Below are positions 23,057 through 33,669 of a DNA stretch of 64,000 bases, piece by piece; within the stretch, counting starts at the first letter, position 1; each line of letters opens with the position of its first letter. The stretch comes from Zanthoxylum bungeanum (Eukaryota > Streptophyta > Magnoliopsida > Sapindales > Rutaceae): positions 1-64,000 of the forward strand of contig SKCR01036756.1 in NCBI GenBank assembly GCA_019454045.1. Direction: 5' to 3'. A program made the translations under genes and the position numbers. The notes under the pieces were generated by a model. It saw nothing but the letters and a program-made list of their open reading frames with translations, was not told the origin of the DNA and searched no databases.

Positions 23057-23315
23057 TCCCTCGGCGCACGTTAGCATGTCCGGTGCACTTAGGCGTCGCG
23101 ACGCGATGAGTCTTGGCGTCGCGACGCGAACAAATTACCAAAATGCCCATTTTCCCAATTTTCACTATTTTGCTCCAAATCACCTCCAGAATGTCCTGAA
23201 ACTTTATTTATCTACAAAATAACACAAAACACATCAGAATATTCACAAAGCTCAAGAAACTATACAAAATATTAGGTTGAATGAGTGAGAAATAGTGATA
23301 GATTACCACTCATCA

Positions 23316-23329
23316 CACCCCCAAACCTA
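23316..23329 (-). promoter_or_regulatory. Polypurine tract of the Athila-like element
   Basis: Minus strand AGGTTTGGGGGTG directly abuts the 3' LTR start TGATGAG, the expected plus-strand primer position. A second similar tract (TTTAGGTTTGGGGGAAGG) lies at about 24560-24577. Confidence 0.85.
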
Positions 23330-24657
23330 ACATTTTGCTAGTCCTCGAGCAAAACACAAAATAAAATAACATAAAAAATTTAACTAAGCCACTTTCGTAG
23401 GGATCACGGTTGCATTTAGCGTATGCAACAAGCCTTTAAACCCCTAGGTGTCCCTAGTGGACGAGTTGTAGTCTCGTGAGGGTTTACAACAATGATACCC
23501 ACAAACATTTTACAAAAGTAAAAAGGTAATAAAACTAATGCACACAAAAGCAAAAAGACAAGCGAAAATAGAATAAAGAAGTTAGTGACTAATCAGGTGA
23601 AATTTCTACTCCAAGTTATTAGTTGTTTTGTTTCTTTCTAAATTACCGAATAGGTAAATTCTCTGATTATATTTACCATTCTCCATATACACAGCCAACA
23701 AAATATTAATCAACTCATTTTTGCCCACAACAGTCATAACTGCAGTTGATAAGAGAGTAATATTTTTGTCCTAAAGTTCTATCAGATTTCACACCTTTTT
23801 GTAGCAATGGAATAATTTTTCTGATTTTTCTGATTTTTTCTTTGATTTTTCTCTATTTTTTATTTATATACAATATCTTCCGTCTATGTAGCGAGTTTTG
23901 GGTCGGTGGCTCCCAAACCAGTTGGCTTTAGGGCACCAGGTGTTAAAACACCCATACGGACTTAATTACTCAGACTTCAGATATATATATTTTTGCAGCA
24001 TCTCCGTTCATGTAGCGAGCTTTGGGCCAGTGACTCCCAAACCAGTTGGTTTTAGGGCACTAGGTGTTAAAACACCCTTACAGACTTAATAACCTGGATC
24101 TTAGATGCTTTATTTTATACATCAGAATTTTTTTTTTTTTTACTCCATTACTTTTTTGAGATGCTTCCTCCAATTAAATTAGAGCACTGAATATTACAAA
24201 CTTTTCAATTACAGCTCATGTCCGTATGTTACTATGTATGTTGATAATATCTGTCAACTGAGCATATGAAGATCCATTTTAGTCAGTGTTAAGGAGAATT
24301 CACTAATTAAATAATTTAAAAGGAAATAAACAAAAATTAACTTATTTCGAAAATAGGCTTGAGATACGTCTCAGGAGTGGAAACTCCTTACTCGGCTATC
24401 TTTTACCAATTTTACATTTTTAGTCAAAACACAAAAACGCAAAATATTTTTGTAATTTTTGAAAAATTTTCAATTTTTTTTGTATTTTTCGAAAAATTTT
24501 GGATTAAAAATAAAAACAACACACAAACTAAAAAAAACAAGGTACTGATCAACTAATTCCTTCCCCCAAACCTAAATGAGACATTGTCCCCAATGTCTTA
24601 AACAGTAAAAGGAGAGTTTAGAAAATAATACCTAGCTAGCTGAAATTCTACAGGAAA
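23330..24657 (-). other. 3' untranslated region of the Athila-like element
   Basis: No open coding frame. It contains a diverged tandem duplication with a period of about 122 bp (23885-23970 and 24006-24092, each with TAGCGAG.TTTGGG and CCCAAACCAGTTGG). It also contains the minus-strand motif ACATTGGGGACAATGTCTCA followed by a GGTTTGGGGG tract near 24560-24600, a layout seen near the 3' end of Athila-type elements. Confidence 0.7.
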
Positions 24658-25350
24658 TTAAAGGTTAAGATCCAGATTAATCCTACGCCTCTTACCACGA
24701 TCATCCTCGGACCAATTTATCTTTGAAAGGATAGGGTCAACTCGTGGTTCATATGCTATGAGTTGGTCTATTAGATCCGAAGCAGTTCTGGCAGTAAAGA
24801 GGAGTTCTTTTAAAGGTTTCGACACGAACCCATTTCTCCGAGCATCATCAAGAAACACACAAAGAAAATCATAAAATCCATCAACGTTGAGCAGTCCAAT
24901 TGGTTTCTGGTGTATGTTCAGGTTCGCCCAAGATAACACAATAAAAATTTCCTCCAATGTACCCAAGCCACCTGGCAAAGCAATAAAAGCATCAGCACGG
25001 TTAATCATTTCCACTAGTCATTCAGACATACCTGGCACAATCAGTTCTTCTCCGTTTGATGGTTCAATAAGATTTGCCTCTGCCAAGGGTTTTGGGATGA
25101 TTCCCAAAACGTGACTACCTCCTTCCTGTGCAGCCTTTGAAACGATCCCCATAAGTCCAAGATTTCCTCCGCCATATATCAAGTGCATATTCCTCGCAGC
25201 TAAGACTCGACCCAATTCCTGTGCTGCTTCTATGTATTGTGGCTTAGTACCAACACTGCTACCGCAAAACACATAGATGTTTTCAACTCGTCTTCTTGAA
25301 GTGGCTTCCATTTTTTTATGTATTTCTTTCTCAACTCTGGATGCCTTCAA
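24658..25350 (-). pseudogene. LOG: LOG-like cytokinin riboside 5'-monophosphate phosphoribohydrolase carried by retrotransposon
   Basis: A single intronless frame of 230 codons with one internal TGA (25020-25018). It shows the LOG/lysine-decarboxylase-like fold signatures in order: IYVFCGSSVGTKPQYIEAA, LIYGGGNLGLMG, GGSHVLGIIPK, ADAFIALPGGLGTLEE with the PGGxGTxxE nucleotide and ribose site, and KPIGLLNVDGFYD. The likely start is the second Met at 25311 (MEATSRRRVENIY). Plant LOG enzymes release active cytokinin bases from nucleotides in the cytosol and nucleus; their genes normally have several introns. Here all are absent, so the copy passed through RNA. The stop falls at MSE*LVEM, where CGA to TGA is a likely cause. 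The C-terminus is basic and ends LDLNL. It lies in pol orientation, 222 bp after the neighbouring cargo frame. Confidence 0.9.
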
Positions 25351-25571
25351 AAGTACAATGACGGGCTGAATTTATAGTACCTGAAAAGGGTGAGTAAAAA
25401 TAGCACAAGTATCTTCCAGAGGACGATTAGTAGCGAAATAATATCATGATTAGTCAAAAAGGTCTGGATCCTGTCGAAGAAAATAAAAGAAAACAACAAA
25501 ACAAATTACAATTATTAAGAAAAGACAAAGAGATATAATATTCACAAGAAAAGTAACAGCTTGATTGACGT
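25351..25571 (-). other. Spacer between the two cargo frames
   Basis: 222 bp of AT-rich DNA without a clear frame. The internal promoter or splice site that would be needed to express the downstream LOG frame cannot be identified by eye. Confidence 0.5.
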
Positions 25572-26120
25572 CTATGCGTCAGGGACAAGTTTCCCATCCA
25601 ATTTTCTTATAAATTGGCAAACAGGGTCTTTTTGAGTCAGATTCCCAAGACTTAACTGTTGTCTTTCTTTTTTAAATTGTGTATGTAACTTGCGAATGGC
25701 TATATGAACATATCCACTGGGATGCGTCTCAAGAGTTGAAGATATTTCAACTACAGACTCCTTACTCAAGCCATCCCTAATGAATTTAATTTTGTCTTCG
25801 CGATTATCAGACACCATTCCTAAAGAACGACAACGAGTGTTGCAATTAAATCGCGCACATTTGAAACAAACACTCATTTGCTTAGCTCTACGTTTCTTTG
25901 CATAGGTGCTTCTTCCAAAACCAGGCAGATGTGAAATAAAAGAGTCAGAAGACTCACCTGCCAATCAGACTCGTGCTTCAATTACCTAACGAATATCATT
26001 AGGAATACCATGGATTGTCAATAACCTCATCCGTTCCAAGCGAGCTTTATAGACTTTCATCAGAGATTTTTGAGGGAGAGAAGGAAATTGCTTATGAAGA
26101 CTTGCGAGAGCTTCTTCCAT
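25572..26120 (-). pseudogene. Basic cysteine-rich protein resembling flexivirus nucleic-acid-binding protein
   Basis: The frame runs from ATG at 26120 to a stop at 25572, 182 codons, interrupted by TAG (25988-25986) and TGA (25967-25965). After a helical N-terminal part (about residues 1-44) comes GFGRSTYAKKRRAKQ, a basic patch, then a four-cysteine cluster C-x2-C-x4-C-x3-C (CFKCARFNCNTRC, about residues 80-92), then DKIKFIRDGLSKE. The order GRSxYAxxRRA, cysteine cluster, short FIxxG segment is the layout of the carlavirus/vitivirus nucleic-acid-binding proteins, some of which suppress RNA silencing. The match is from motif memory, not alignment. The frame sits directly after pol. It could instead be an unrelated zinc-knuckle protein. 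Confidence 0.55.
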
Positions 26121-26291
26121 ATTGAAATGACTTAATCTGTAAAAACTAAACACACAAAATTAAATCACACCAAATCACAATATATACACAAATTGCATGG
26201 GTTGCCTCCCTGCGAGCGCTAAGTTTAGAGTCGTCAGCTAGACTTGACTTCTCGAACGTTAAGCTGGATCTGAAAGTGTGACACTTTCTTT
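26121..26291 (-). other. Junction between integrase and cargo frames
   Basis: Contains minus-strand GCAGGGAGGCAACCCATGCA near 26195-26215, a GC-richer island in AT-rich DNA right after the pol stop. It may be a splice acceptor or leader region for the downstream frames; I cannot prove this. Confidence 0.4.
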
Positions 26292-27629
26292 TTATCGCTC
26301 AAATGATTCTCCCCAATAGTGTTTGACACACTGACTATTAACCTTGAATGTGTTGTTGGTATTGGGATCCAGTAACTCAACAGCTCCATAAGGTAAAACC
26401 TGAGTGATCACAAATGGTCCTGACCACCTAGATTTCAACTTTCCAGGAAAAAGTTTCAACCTCGAGTTGTACAACAACACCGCTGCCTTGGTTCCAACTG
26501 TCTGTGAACTATTTTTCGGTCATGCCATTTCTTGGTCTTTTCCTTGTACAATTTGGCATTCTCATAAGCCTGTAGGCGAAATTCCTCCAATTCGTTGAGT
26601 TGGTGAAGTCTTTTTTCTCCTGCAGCTTGTGAATCAAAATTCAACTTCTTTAGTGCCCAGTACGTCTTGTGCTCAAGCTCAACTAGCAGATGGCACGCTT
26701 TCCCAAACACCAATCGATATGGAGACATACCAATGGGTGTCTTGTAAGCTGTCCTATTGGCCCATAATGCATCATATAGTTTTGTTGACCAGTCCCTCCT
26801 TGTTGATCCAACGGTTCTTTCTAGGATTCTTTTGATTTCCCTGTTTGAAACCTCAACTTGTCCATTTGACTGTGGATGGTAAGCAGTGGCAACTTTGTGA
26901 GTAACTCCGTATTTGGATAGGAGTGCATCGAAATATCTGTTGCAGAAATGTGAACCACCATCGCTGATGATTGCACGAGGTGTTCCGAATCGAGTGAAAA
27001 TGTTCTTTTTAAGGAATTTGATCACCACTTTTGAATCATTGGATGGCAGTGCAATAGCTTCGACCCATTTGGAGACGTAGTCTACATCAACTAGGATGTA
27101 CAGGTTTTCGAATGATGGAACAAAGGGTCCCATGAAATCAATACCCCACACATCGAATATTTCCACTTCTAGAATGTTTTGCAACGGTCTTTCATTTCTC
27201 CTTGAAATATTCCCTGTTCTCTGGCATCTGTCATATTGAAAAGCAAAAAGATAAGCATCTTTAAAAAGAGTGGGCCAGAACAAACTTGATTGAAGAACTT
27301 TTGCTGCAGTTTTATTTCTGCTGAAGTGTCCGCCATATGGTGATGAATGACAGTGCTGCAAAACACTGTTGATTTCCTCCAGTGGAACACACCGTCTCAA
27401 TAATTGATCAGCACAACGTTTGAACAGGTACGGTTCATCCCAGACATAGTGTTTGACTTCTTTGAAGAACTTTTTCCGTTGCTGAGTTGTCAATTCCAAC
27501 GGCCATTTTCCTGACACAATGTAGTTGACATAGTCAGCATACCAAGGGACTTCCTGTTGTTTCATGGCAAACAGCTGTTCATCTGGAAAAGTTTCTTTGA
27601 TTGACAGATCTTTGTCAGCTGTTTCTCCA
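26292..27629 (-). pseudogene. Athila-like integrase
   Basis: Reads from a zinc-binding HHCC region at about 27365-27200 ([11 protein letters not shown] and YDRCQRTG, where the first paired Cys is now Tyr) into the catalytic core: Asp in WGIDFMGPF, Asp in ISDGGSHF and Glu in [16 protein letters not shown] (27165-26800). The C-terminal part is reached only after a frameshift near 26495 and ends LKSRWSGPFVITQVLPYGAVELLDP. It would insert the cDNA into the genome. The HHCC change and the frameshift indicate decay. Confidence 0.93.
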
Positions 27630-28656
27630 TTCTCGAGCCTCGATAGATGATCTGCCACCTGATTCTCTGTTCCTTTCCTGTCTCTGATCTCCACGTCGAA
27701 TTCTTGCAGAAGAAGTATCCAACGGATCAATCTGGGTTTGGCATCTTTCTTTGTGATCAGATATTTGATTGCTGAATGATCTGTGTAGACCACCACTTTG
27801 GGACCCAACAAATAGGAGCGGAATTTGTCAAAAGCGTACACAACTGCGAGCAACTCCTTTTCAGTGGCTGTGTAGTTGAGTTGAGCTTCATTCAGAGTTC
27901 TGCTGGAGTAGTAAATGGTGTGGAAAATCTTTGCTTTACGTTGTCCCAAAACTGCACCTACAGCAAAATCACTAGCATCGCACATCACTTCAAATGGAAG
28001 GGTCCAGTCTGGTGCTACAATGATGGGGGTAGAAATCAGCTTTTGTTTTAAGATCTCAAAAGCTTAATGGCATTTTTTGGTGAAGTTGAAAGGCACATCC
28101 TTCTCCAGAAGATTGCAAAGAGGTTTTGCAATCTTGGAAAAATCTTTGATAAATCTCTTATAAAAACCTGCATGTCCGAGAAAACTTCGAATCCCTTTGA
28201 CAGATGTTGGTGGAGGTAGTTTTTCAATTGTCTTTATCTTTGCTTTGTCTACCTCAATCCCCTTTTATGAGATCCGGTGTCCAAGAACAATGCCCTCATG
28301 TACCATGAAATGACATTTCTCCCAATTGAGCACCATGTTTGTATCTTCGCACCTTTGTAACACATGTTCAAAATTTTGCAAACAATGATCAAAAGAATCT
28401 CCAAACACAGAAAAGTCATCCATGAAAACCTCCATACTCTGCTTCTGCATGTCTGAGAATATGGCCATCATGCAACGCTGAAAAGTGGCGGGGGCATTAC
28501 ATAATCCAAATGGCATCCTGCGGAAAGCAAAAGTACCATAAGGACATGTAAATGTGGTTTTCTCCTGATCTTCTGGGGCGATGGCAATCTGATTGTATCC
28601 TGAATATCCGTCAAGAAAGCAATAGAATTCATGTCCCGCCAATCTGTCTAACATCT
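27630..28656 (-). pseudogene. Athila-like reverse transcriptase (second part) and RNase H
   Basis: From 28656 downward it reads LDRLAGHEFYCFLDGYSGYNQI, CPYGTFAFRRMPFGLCNAPATFQ, the catalytic FMDD in MEVFMDDFSVFGDSF, and VLGHRIS followed by a TAA at about 28265. KGIEVDKAKI follows, another TAA near 28063, then RNase H ([38 protein letters not shown]). The N-terminal RT part is on the other side of the 3.84-kb insertion, at 32505-33063, and the junction DQM|LDRL is exact. Confidence 0.93.
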
Positions 28657-29544
28657 TGTAGGACACAGAAGCTGGGGCGACGCATGCTGTTCTAGACTCA
28701 AGGCCTAGTTGGGAGTACAGAGTAGCCCGCGGGGGACTAAACCGGAGAATAATGGAGTCGCCACCCGGTGTGAACCGGGACAAAGATTTAAGGCCGCACT
28801 CACCCCTCGCAAGGGAAGACCTCAAACCATTGGGTTCGGAATGGTCCCTTACTTATGCCACTTGTAATGTACAGATTTATGCACTAATCCAACCAAGCCA
28901 ATGACATATATTTCCAAGTGCACCACAATCCTAAGTTCACATGCTTAAAAGTAAAGTTTACATCTAGCATATATGAAATCCAATCTTATTGCCAAGTTCA
29001 CATGTTTAAAAAAGGTAGGCTTTTGAAATAACGAGCACACAACGTCATAAGAATTCAATCATTCACATAAACATAAACACAAATAGTCATGGTAACATTT
29101 GCATGTAATATAAAGGAAATCAAAATGACGACGAATAATGTTATAGGCGCACTATGTAAAGAAGCACATAAAATATGGTCAAAATAACCGCATGATAAAC
29201 TAAATCAATACAAACACATAACTTGAAAAAATGAAGAAAGACACGAATTTAAATATGCCAAAGATGGACAATCAAAGGTGCAATTTTATATTAAAAAAAA
29301 TGAACATGCCATAATGTGATGCCAAAGAATGCAACTAACATGAGTGAAAGAAAGGAATACTGAGAAGAAGAGAAATGCAATATGCGCCTATACTTGTGCA
29401 ATTACTACCAATTTTCCATTAAGCATGCTATATGTGACACAAGATTATGCAATGAGATGTTATGAATGAATGATATGAAAAGGAAGACATGACCAACATT
29501 GTGCAACAAAAGGAATAAGGTGCATGGTTAAAATGACATTTTGC

Positions 29545-30360
29545 AAAAACAGTGAAAAATCGAGTAAATGACGGCGCGGCAAAACATCATGGCAAAGGTA
29601 GCCTTATGGCATTTTTCCTCGAATGGAGGACCTTAAAACCACCCTAGTCAAGCCCATGCGCACATATCACATAATCAAGTACAATGAATAAAGATGCATA
29701 AAAAGGGTTTTTTGTAAAACAACGAAAAATCGTGTAATAAACAGCGCGACAAAACATCATGGCAAAGGTAGCCTTATGGCATTTTCCCTCGAATGGAGGA
29801 CCTTAAAACCACCCTAGTTAAGCCCATGCGCACATATTACATAATCAAATGCAATAAATAAAGAAGCATAAAAAATGGGTTTTTGTAAAACAGCGAAAAT
29901 CGTGTAATAAACAGCGCGGCAAAACATCATGGCAAAGGTAGCCTTATGGCATTTTTCCTCGAATAGAGGACCTTAAAACCACCCTAGTTAAGCCCATGCG
30001 CACATATTACATAATCAAATGCAATAAATAAAGAAGCATAAAAAAAAGGGTTTTTATAAAACAGCGAAAAATCATGTAATAAACAGCGCGGCAAAACATC
30101 ATGGGAAAGGTAGCCTTATGGCATTTTCCCTCGAATGGAGGACCTTAAAACCACCCTAGTTAGGCCCATGCGCACATATTACATAATCAAATGCAATAAA
30201 TAAAGAAGCATAAAGAAATGATTTTTGTAAAACAGCGATAAACAGTGTAATAAACAGCGCGACAAAACATCATGGCAAAGGTAGCCTTATGGCGTTTTCC
30301 CTCGAATGGAGGACCTTGAAACCACCCTAGTTAAGCCCATGCGCACATATTACACAATGC
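29545..30360. repeat. Tandem array, five units of about 171 bp
   Basis: The core AAAACATCATGGCAAAGGTAG starts at 29581, 29751, 29921, 30093 (one mismatch) and 30264. Each unit also carries TCGAATGGAGGACCTTAAAAC and GCCCATGCGCACATAT. Confidence 0.93.
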
Positions 30361-30720
30361 ATAAAAAAATAAAACAAATAAATAAAGAATATCGGATTTC
30401 GTATACCCGATTGAATACATCTCTCGTCCAATCAAGTATACATCATCCGGCGCGGCGAAGCCTCGGGTAAAGGATTTTAACCCCTTTAAGGGGACCTTTC
30501 ATCACACTTGCTAAGCCCATGCGCACATATTACATAATGCATAAAAAAATAAAACAAATAAATAAAGAATATCAGATTTCGTATACCCGATTGAACACAT
30601 CTCTCGTCCAATCAAGTATACATCATCCGGCGCGGCGAAGCCTCGGGTAAAGGATTTCAACCCCTTTAAGGGGACCTTTTATCACACTTGCTAAGCCCAT
30701 GCGCACATATTACATATGAC
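30361..30720. repeat. Tandem duplication, two units of 180 bp
   Basis: Units 30361-30540 and 30541-30720 are nearly identical (ATAAAGAATATC.GATTTCG, CATCCGGCGCGGCGAAGCC). Each ends with the GCCCATGCGCACATATTACA block also found in the 171-bp array. Confidence 0.93.
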
Positions 30721-31709
30721 ATAAATGAATGATATGCGGAAATTAAAAGACAGAAAAATTAAACGGCAAATAATCAAATGAACAAGATATCACAAAATCA
30801 ACAAGTGTCGTTTGCTCAAGTGGTACGTGGAATTGTTACCCAAGTACAAACCGCACTACCGTTCATTCGGATTCGGCTACGGAATTTACGTCTGGGTTTC
30901 CATCCTATATACTACAAGAGACGACACTTCCATTCATCCAAAATCCACAACAAACATCATATACACAACAAATGCCACAAATACAGAAAAATAATCAAAG
31001 TAAATGACCATAAATTAAATAGAAATAAGTGTGAAAAATACCCTCAGGTCTAACCTTTTTAGTTGTCCTCGGACTTGCGTTTCCCGGAGATCGGAAGGGA
31101 TGAAAGCTCCTTACTTTTCCGGTTCACTAGCTTCACGTTTTGGCTCGCTGTTCCACTGTTTTTCCCACTATTTTGGCGTCGTTTTACTGCTATTTTTGAC
31201 GTGTTTTCTGCTCACTGTTTCAGGTCTTATTATTCTGTTTTGGTGGACTATTTGTGCGTGTTTTAGGGGGCTATTTGTGTATATTTTTTTGTGATTTTTT
31301 AAGGGTTAAATATGCAACTTTTACTCACTGGTTTGGGGTATTTTGGGGGCTATTTGAAGGGCTGGAACTGTACAAAAAGGGCTGCTGTTTGTGCGTGAAA
31401 GGGGTTGTTGTTCTGGTTGCTGTTTCACGTGGATGTGGTTGCTGTTCTGGTTGTTTTTCACGTGGATGTTGCTGCTGTTTATGAGCTTATTTTGGTGGTG
31501 ATTAGGGGCTGTGATGGTGGTGATAAGGGGTGTTGTAAATCGAGTAAGGAGGGGGATGGTGGATGTATGGTTCTCGGCCAAGAGAGAGTGAGATGAAGAG
31601 AAAGGTTTCTAGTTGGTGTCTTGTAATTTGCGTGTGAGAGGAGGGATGTCTTGATGTCTTGGGCGTGAATGAGAGAGAGTGAAGAGGAGAGGTGGCTAGG
31701 TTAGTGCAT

Positions 31710-31718
31710 GTTTATATA
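31710..31718 (-). promoter_or_regulatory. TATA box of the solo LTR
   Basis: Minus strand TATATAAAC, followed about 30 bp on by a pyrimidine-rich leader (CACTCTCTCTCATTC). It places U3 at about 32499-31720 and a long R/U5 downstream. Confidence 0.55.
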
Positions 31719-32504
31719 GAAGAGAGGTAGGGTTTGCCCTTGTCTCACAAGGTAGAGATTTTGTTTCCAAATTATGAGAGATGGGAATGGTATATACAAG
31801 ATTGAGGGGGGACAAAATATTTTAAATTAGGAAGTCAACTAATCTAAATTGGTGGATATCTTATTGAATTAGGAAGTCAACTATTTTAAATTGGTAGATG
31901 TCTTATTAGATTAGGAAGTCAAATATTTGATTAACTTTGATTGGTTAGGATTGATTTTAATTAGGCATATCTTATTTTAATTTTAGTATATGAATTATTT
32001 AAATTAGGCATGATTTTAGTTTAAGTTGGTAATTGTTTATTTTATGTTTGGTATATGTTTTATTTAATTATTTAATTAACTTAATTATTATCTTATTTAA
32101 TTAATGTTTTAATTTAATTAATATTTATTTAATTTGGGGTGTATATTAAGGCTTTGGGCGTGTGGGCTTTGGTGGGTAGGAGTGGGCTTGGCTAGGTGCA
32201 TGTTGATTTAGTTAAGTGTTTGGGCTAAGTTTGTGTGGACTAGGTGGGTGTGTAGGCTAAGTTCATGTGGACTAGGTGTGTGTGGGCCGGGTTTAGGTGT
32301 CTTGGGCCGAGCATAAAATTTTAAAACAGAAAACAAACGAGTTACTTGAAGCCAAACTAGTGAACTTAATCCGTCAATGAGTCAATTCTTGACTCTTCCC
32401 TTCCGATGTCCGTTTCCCGCGGTTTCCGTAACTTAAAAGGTAGTTGTCTCCAAATAAGACTCCTCATCGGGTTTCACATGCAAAAATGCAATGCCTACAC
32501 ATCT

Positions 32505-33063
32505 GGTCAATGAATGGTAGCGGAAAATGGTCCTTTCTCGTGGCTTTGTTCAGCTTTCTGTAATCCATGCATACTCTCCACCCAGTCACCGTTCTTGTTG
32601 GAATTAGCTCATTCTTTTCATTGGTAACCACAATAGTTCCTCCTTTCTTTGGTACACACTGCATATGACTCACCCAACTACTATATAAAATTGGGTAAAT
32701 GATGCCAGCATCCAACCATTTGATTATTTCTTTCTTCACGACTTCCTTCATGATTGGATTAAGTCTCTGTTGATGCTCCACTGTGGGTTTGTACTCATCA
32801 TTCATCAGAATCTTGTGCATGCAAAATGATGGACTAATGCCTCGAATGTCTGCTATAGTCCAGCCAATGGCTCTTTTGTGTTCTCGTAATACTCTCAGTA
32901 GCTTTTCTTCCTGCTTCAATGTTAGTGAAGAAGAAATAATAACATGTAATTCAGAAGTGTTTCCAAGAAATGCATACCTGAGATGGCTCGGAAGTAACTT
33001 CAGCTCCAGCTGTGGTGTTTCTTCAATCGAAGGCTTGATTCGATCTTTCTTGGGCAGTTCCAA
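32505..33063 (-). pseudogene. Athila-like reverse transcriptase, N-terminal part
   Basis: Begins near LELKLLPSHLRYAFLG, then EHKRAIGWTIADIRGISPSFCMHKI, MQCVPKKGGTIVV, ELIPTRTVTGWRVCMDYRKLN and HFPLPFIDQM. This is the Athila RT opening, cut at 32504 by the solo-LTR-like insertion. The residue order matches the family throughout, so it was coding until the insertion. Confidence 0.93.
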
Positions 33064-33090
33064 GCTTTCAACTGGTGGTGTCGCTTTGAA

Positions 33091-33669
33091 TCAGAATGGT
33101 TTTTCAAGGTAGTTGATACATTCCAGGATTTCAACATCTAGCTCACTGTCAGTCATGTTGGTGATGCAAGCTTCAAGTGTATCTGTGGGATTTGGCTCAG
33201 TATATTGAACGATACTTTCAACAACATCAACTCTGAAGCATTCTTCTTCCTTTTCATCACTCGGGAATTTCATGGCTTTGAAAACATTAAAGGTCACTTC
33301 TTGGTCCTGCACTTTCATGGTTAGTTCTCCTTTTTGCACATCAATCACAATTTTACCTGTAGCCAGGAATGGTCTCCCAAGAATGATAGGTATTTCTTTG
33401 TCTTCTTCCATGTCAAGGATGATGAAATCTGCTGGGAGAATTAGTTTGTCTACTTTCACCAGCATATCTTCAACAACACCTCTTGGAAATGCAAGTGTTC
33501 GGTCCGCAAGTTGCAATGAAACTGAGGTAGGCATTGCTTCTCCAATTTGCAGTTTCCTGTAAATAGAAAAAGGCATCAAGTTAACACTGGCTCTTAAATC
33601 ACATAAAGCCTTACCGATGTAATGTTCTCCAATGGTGCATGGAACTGTGAAACTGCTAGGATCTTTCAA
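33091..33669 (-). pseudogene. Athila-like aspartic protease
   Basis: Contains PCTIGEHYIGKALCDLRAS, where the usual catalytic D-L-G-A motif has become D-L-R-A, then LADRTLAFPRGVVEDMLVKV and EIPIILGRPFLATGKIVIDV. The Gly to Arg change next to the catalytic Asp should prevent normal active-site folding. The protease would process the Gag-Pol polyprotein. Its frame overlaps the upstream linker frame with a shift near 33665. Confidence 0.9.

Larger units (their letters stand above)
21155..23315 (-). repeat. 3' LTR of the Athila-like element
   Basis: 2161 bp, TGATGAGTGG...CCGGTCA on the minus strand. It aligns with the LTR at 35506-37628 almost base for base. The 38-bp length excess is a tandem duplication around 21626-21700 (CCTGTAAGGAAATCTATTAA twice). 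It contains the GCCATATAGGCGG array, a TATA box, GCGTCGCGACGC palindromes and the G-box array. Confidence 0.95.
28657..32499 (-). mobile_element. 3.84-kb solo-LTR-like insertion in Athila RT
   Basis: A non-coding insertion with TGTAGG/CCTACA termini and a 5-bp target duplication CATCT (28652-28656 and 32500-32504). I find no second copy of its ends inside and no pol-like coding, so a solo LTR or LARD-type remnant fits best. A minus-strand TATA box TATATAAAC at 31718-31710, followed by a CT-rich leader, sets the orientation. Two tandem arrays occupy 29545-30720. Near the element's 3' end it has GGTGGCGACTCC, a motif I associate with Tat/Ogre-type elements, so that lineage is a guess. Confidence 0.8.

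Noticed and set aside
22868..23222. Open frames on both strands, repeated at 37179-37534
   Set aside because: They arise from the G-box array of the LTR; the same frames appear in both LTRs and look like no protein family.
29545..30720. Regular repeats that might suggest a CRISPR array
   Set aside because: Units are 171 and 180 bp with no short repeat/unique spacer pattern, and the context is a plant LTR.
31254..31596. Cys/Gly/Val-rich open frames
   Set aside because: They lie in the leader of the solo LTR, are low-complexity and resemble no protein.
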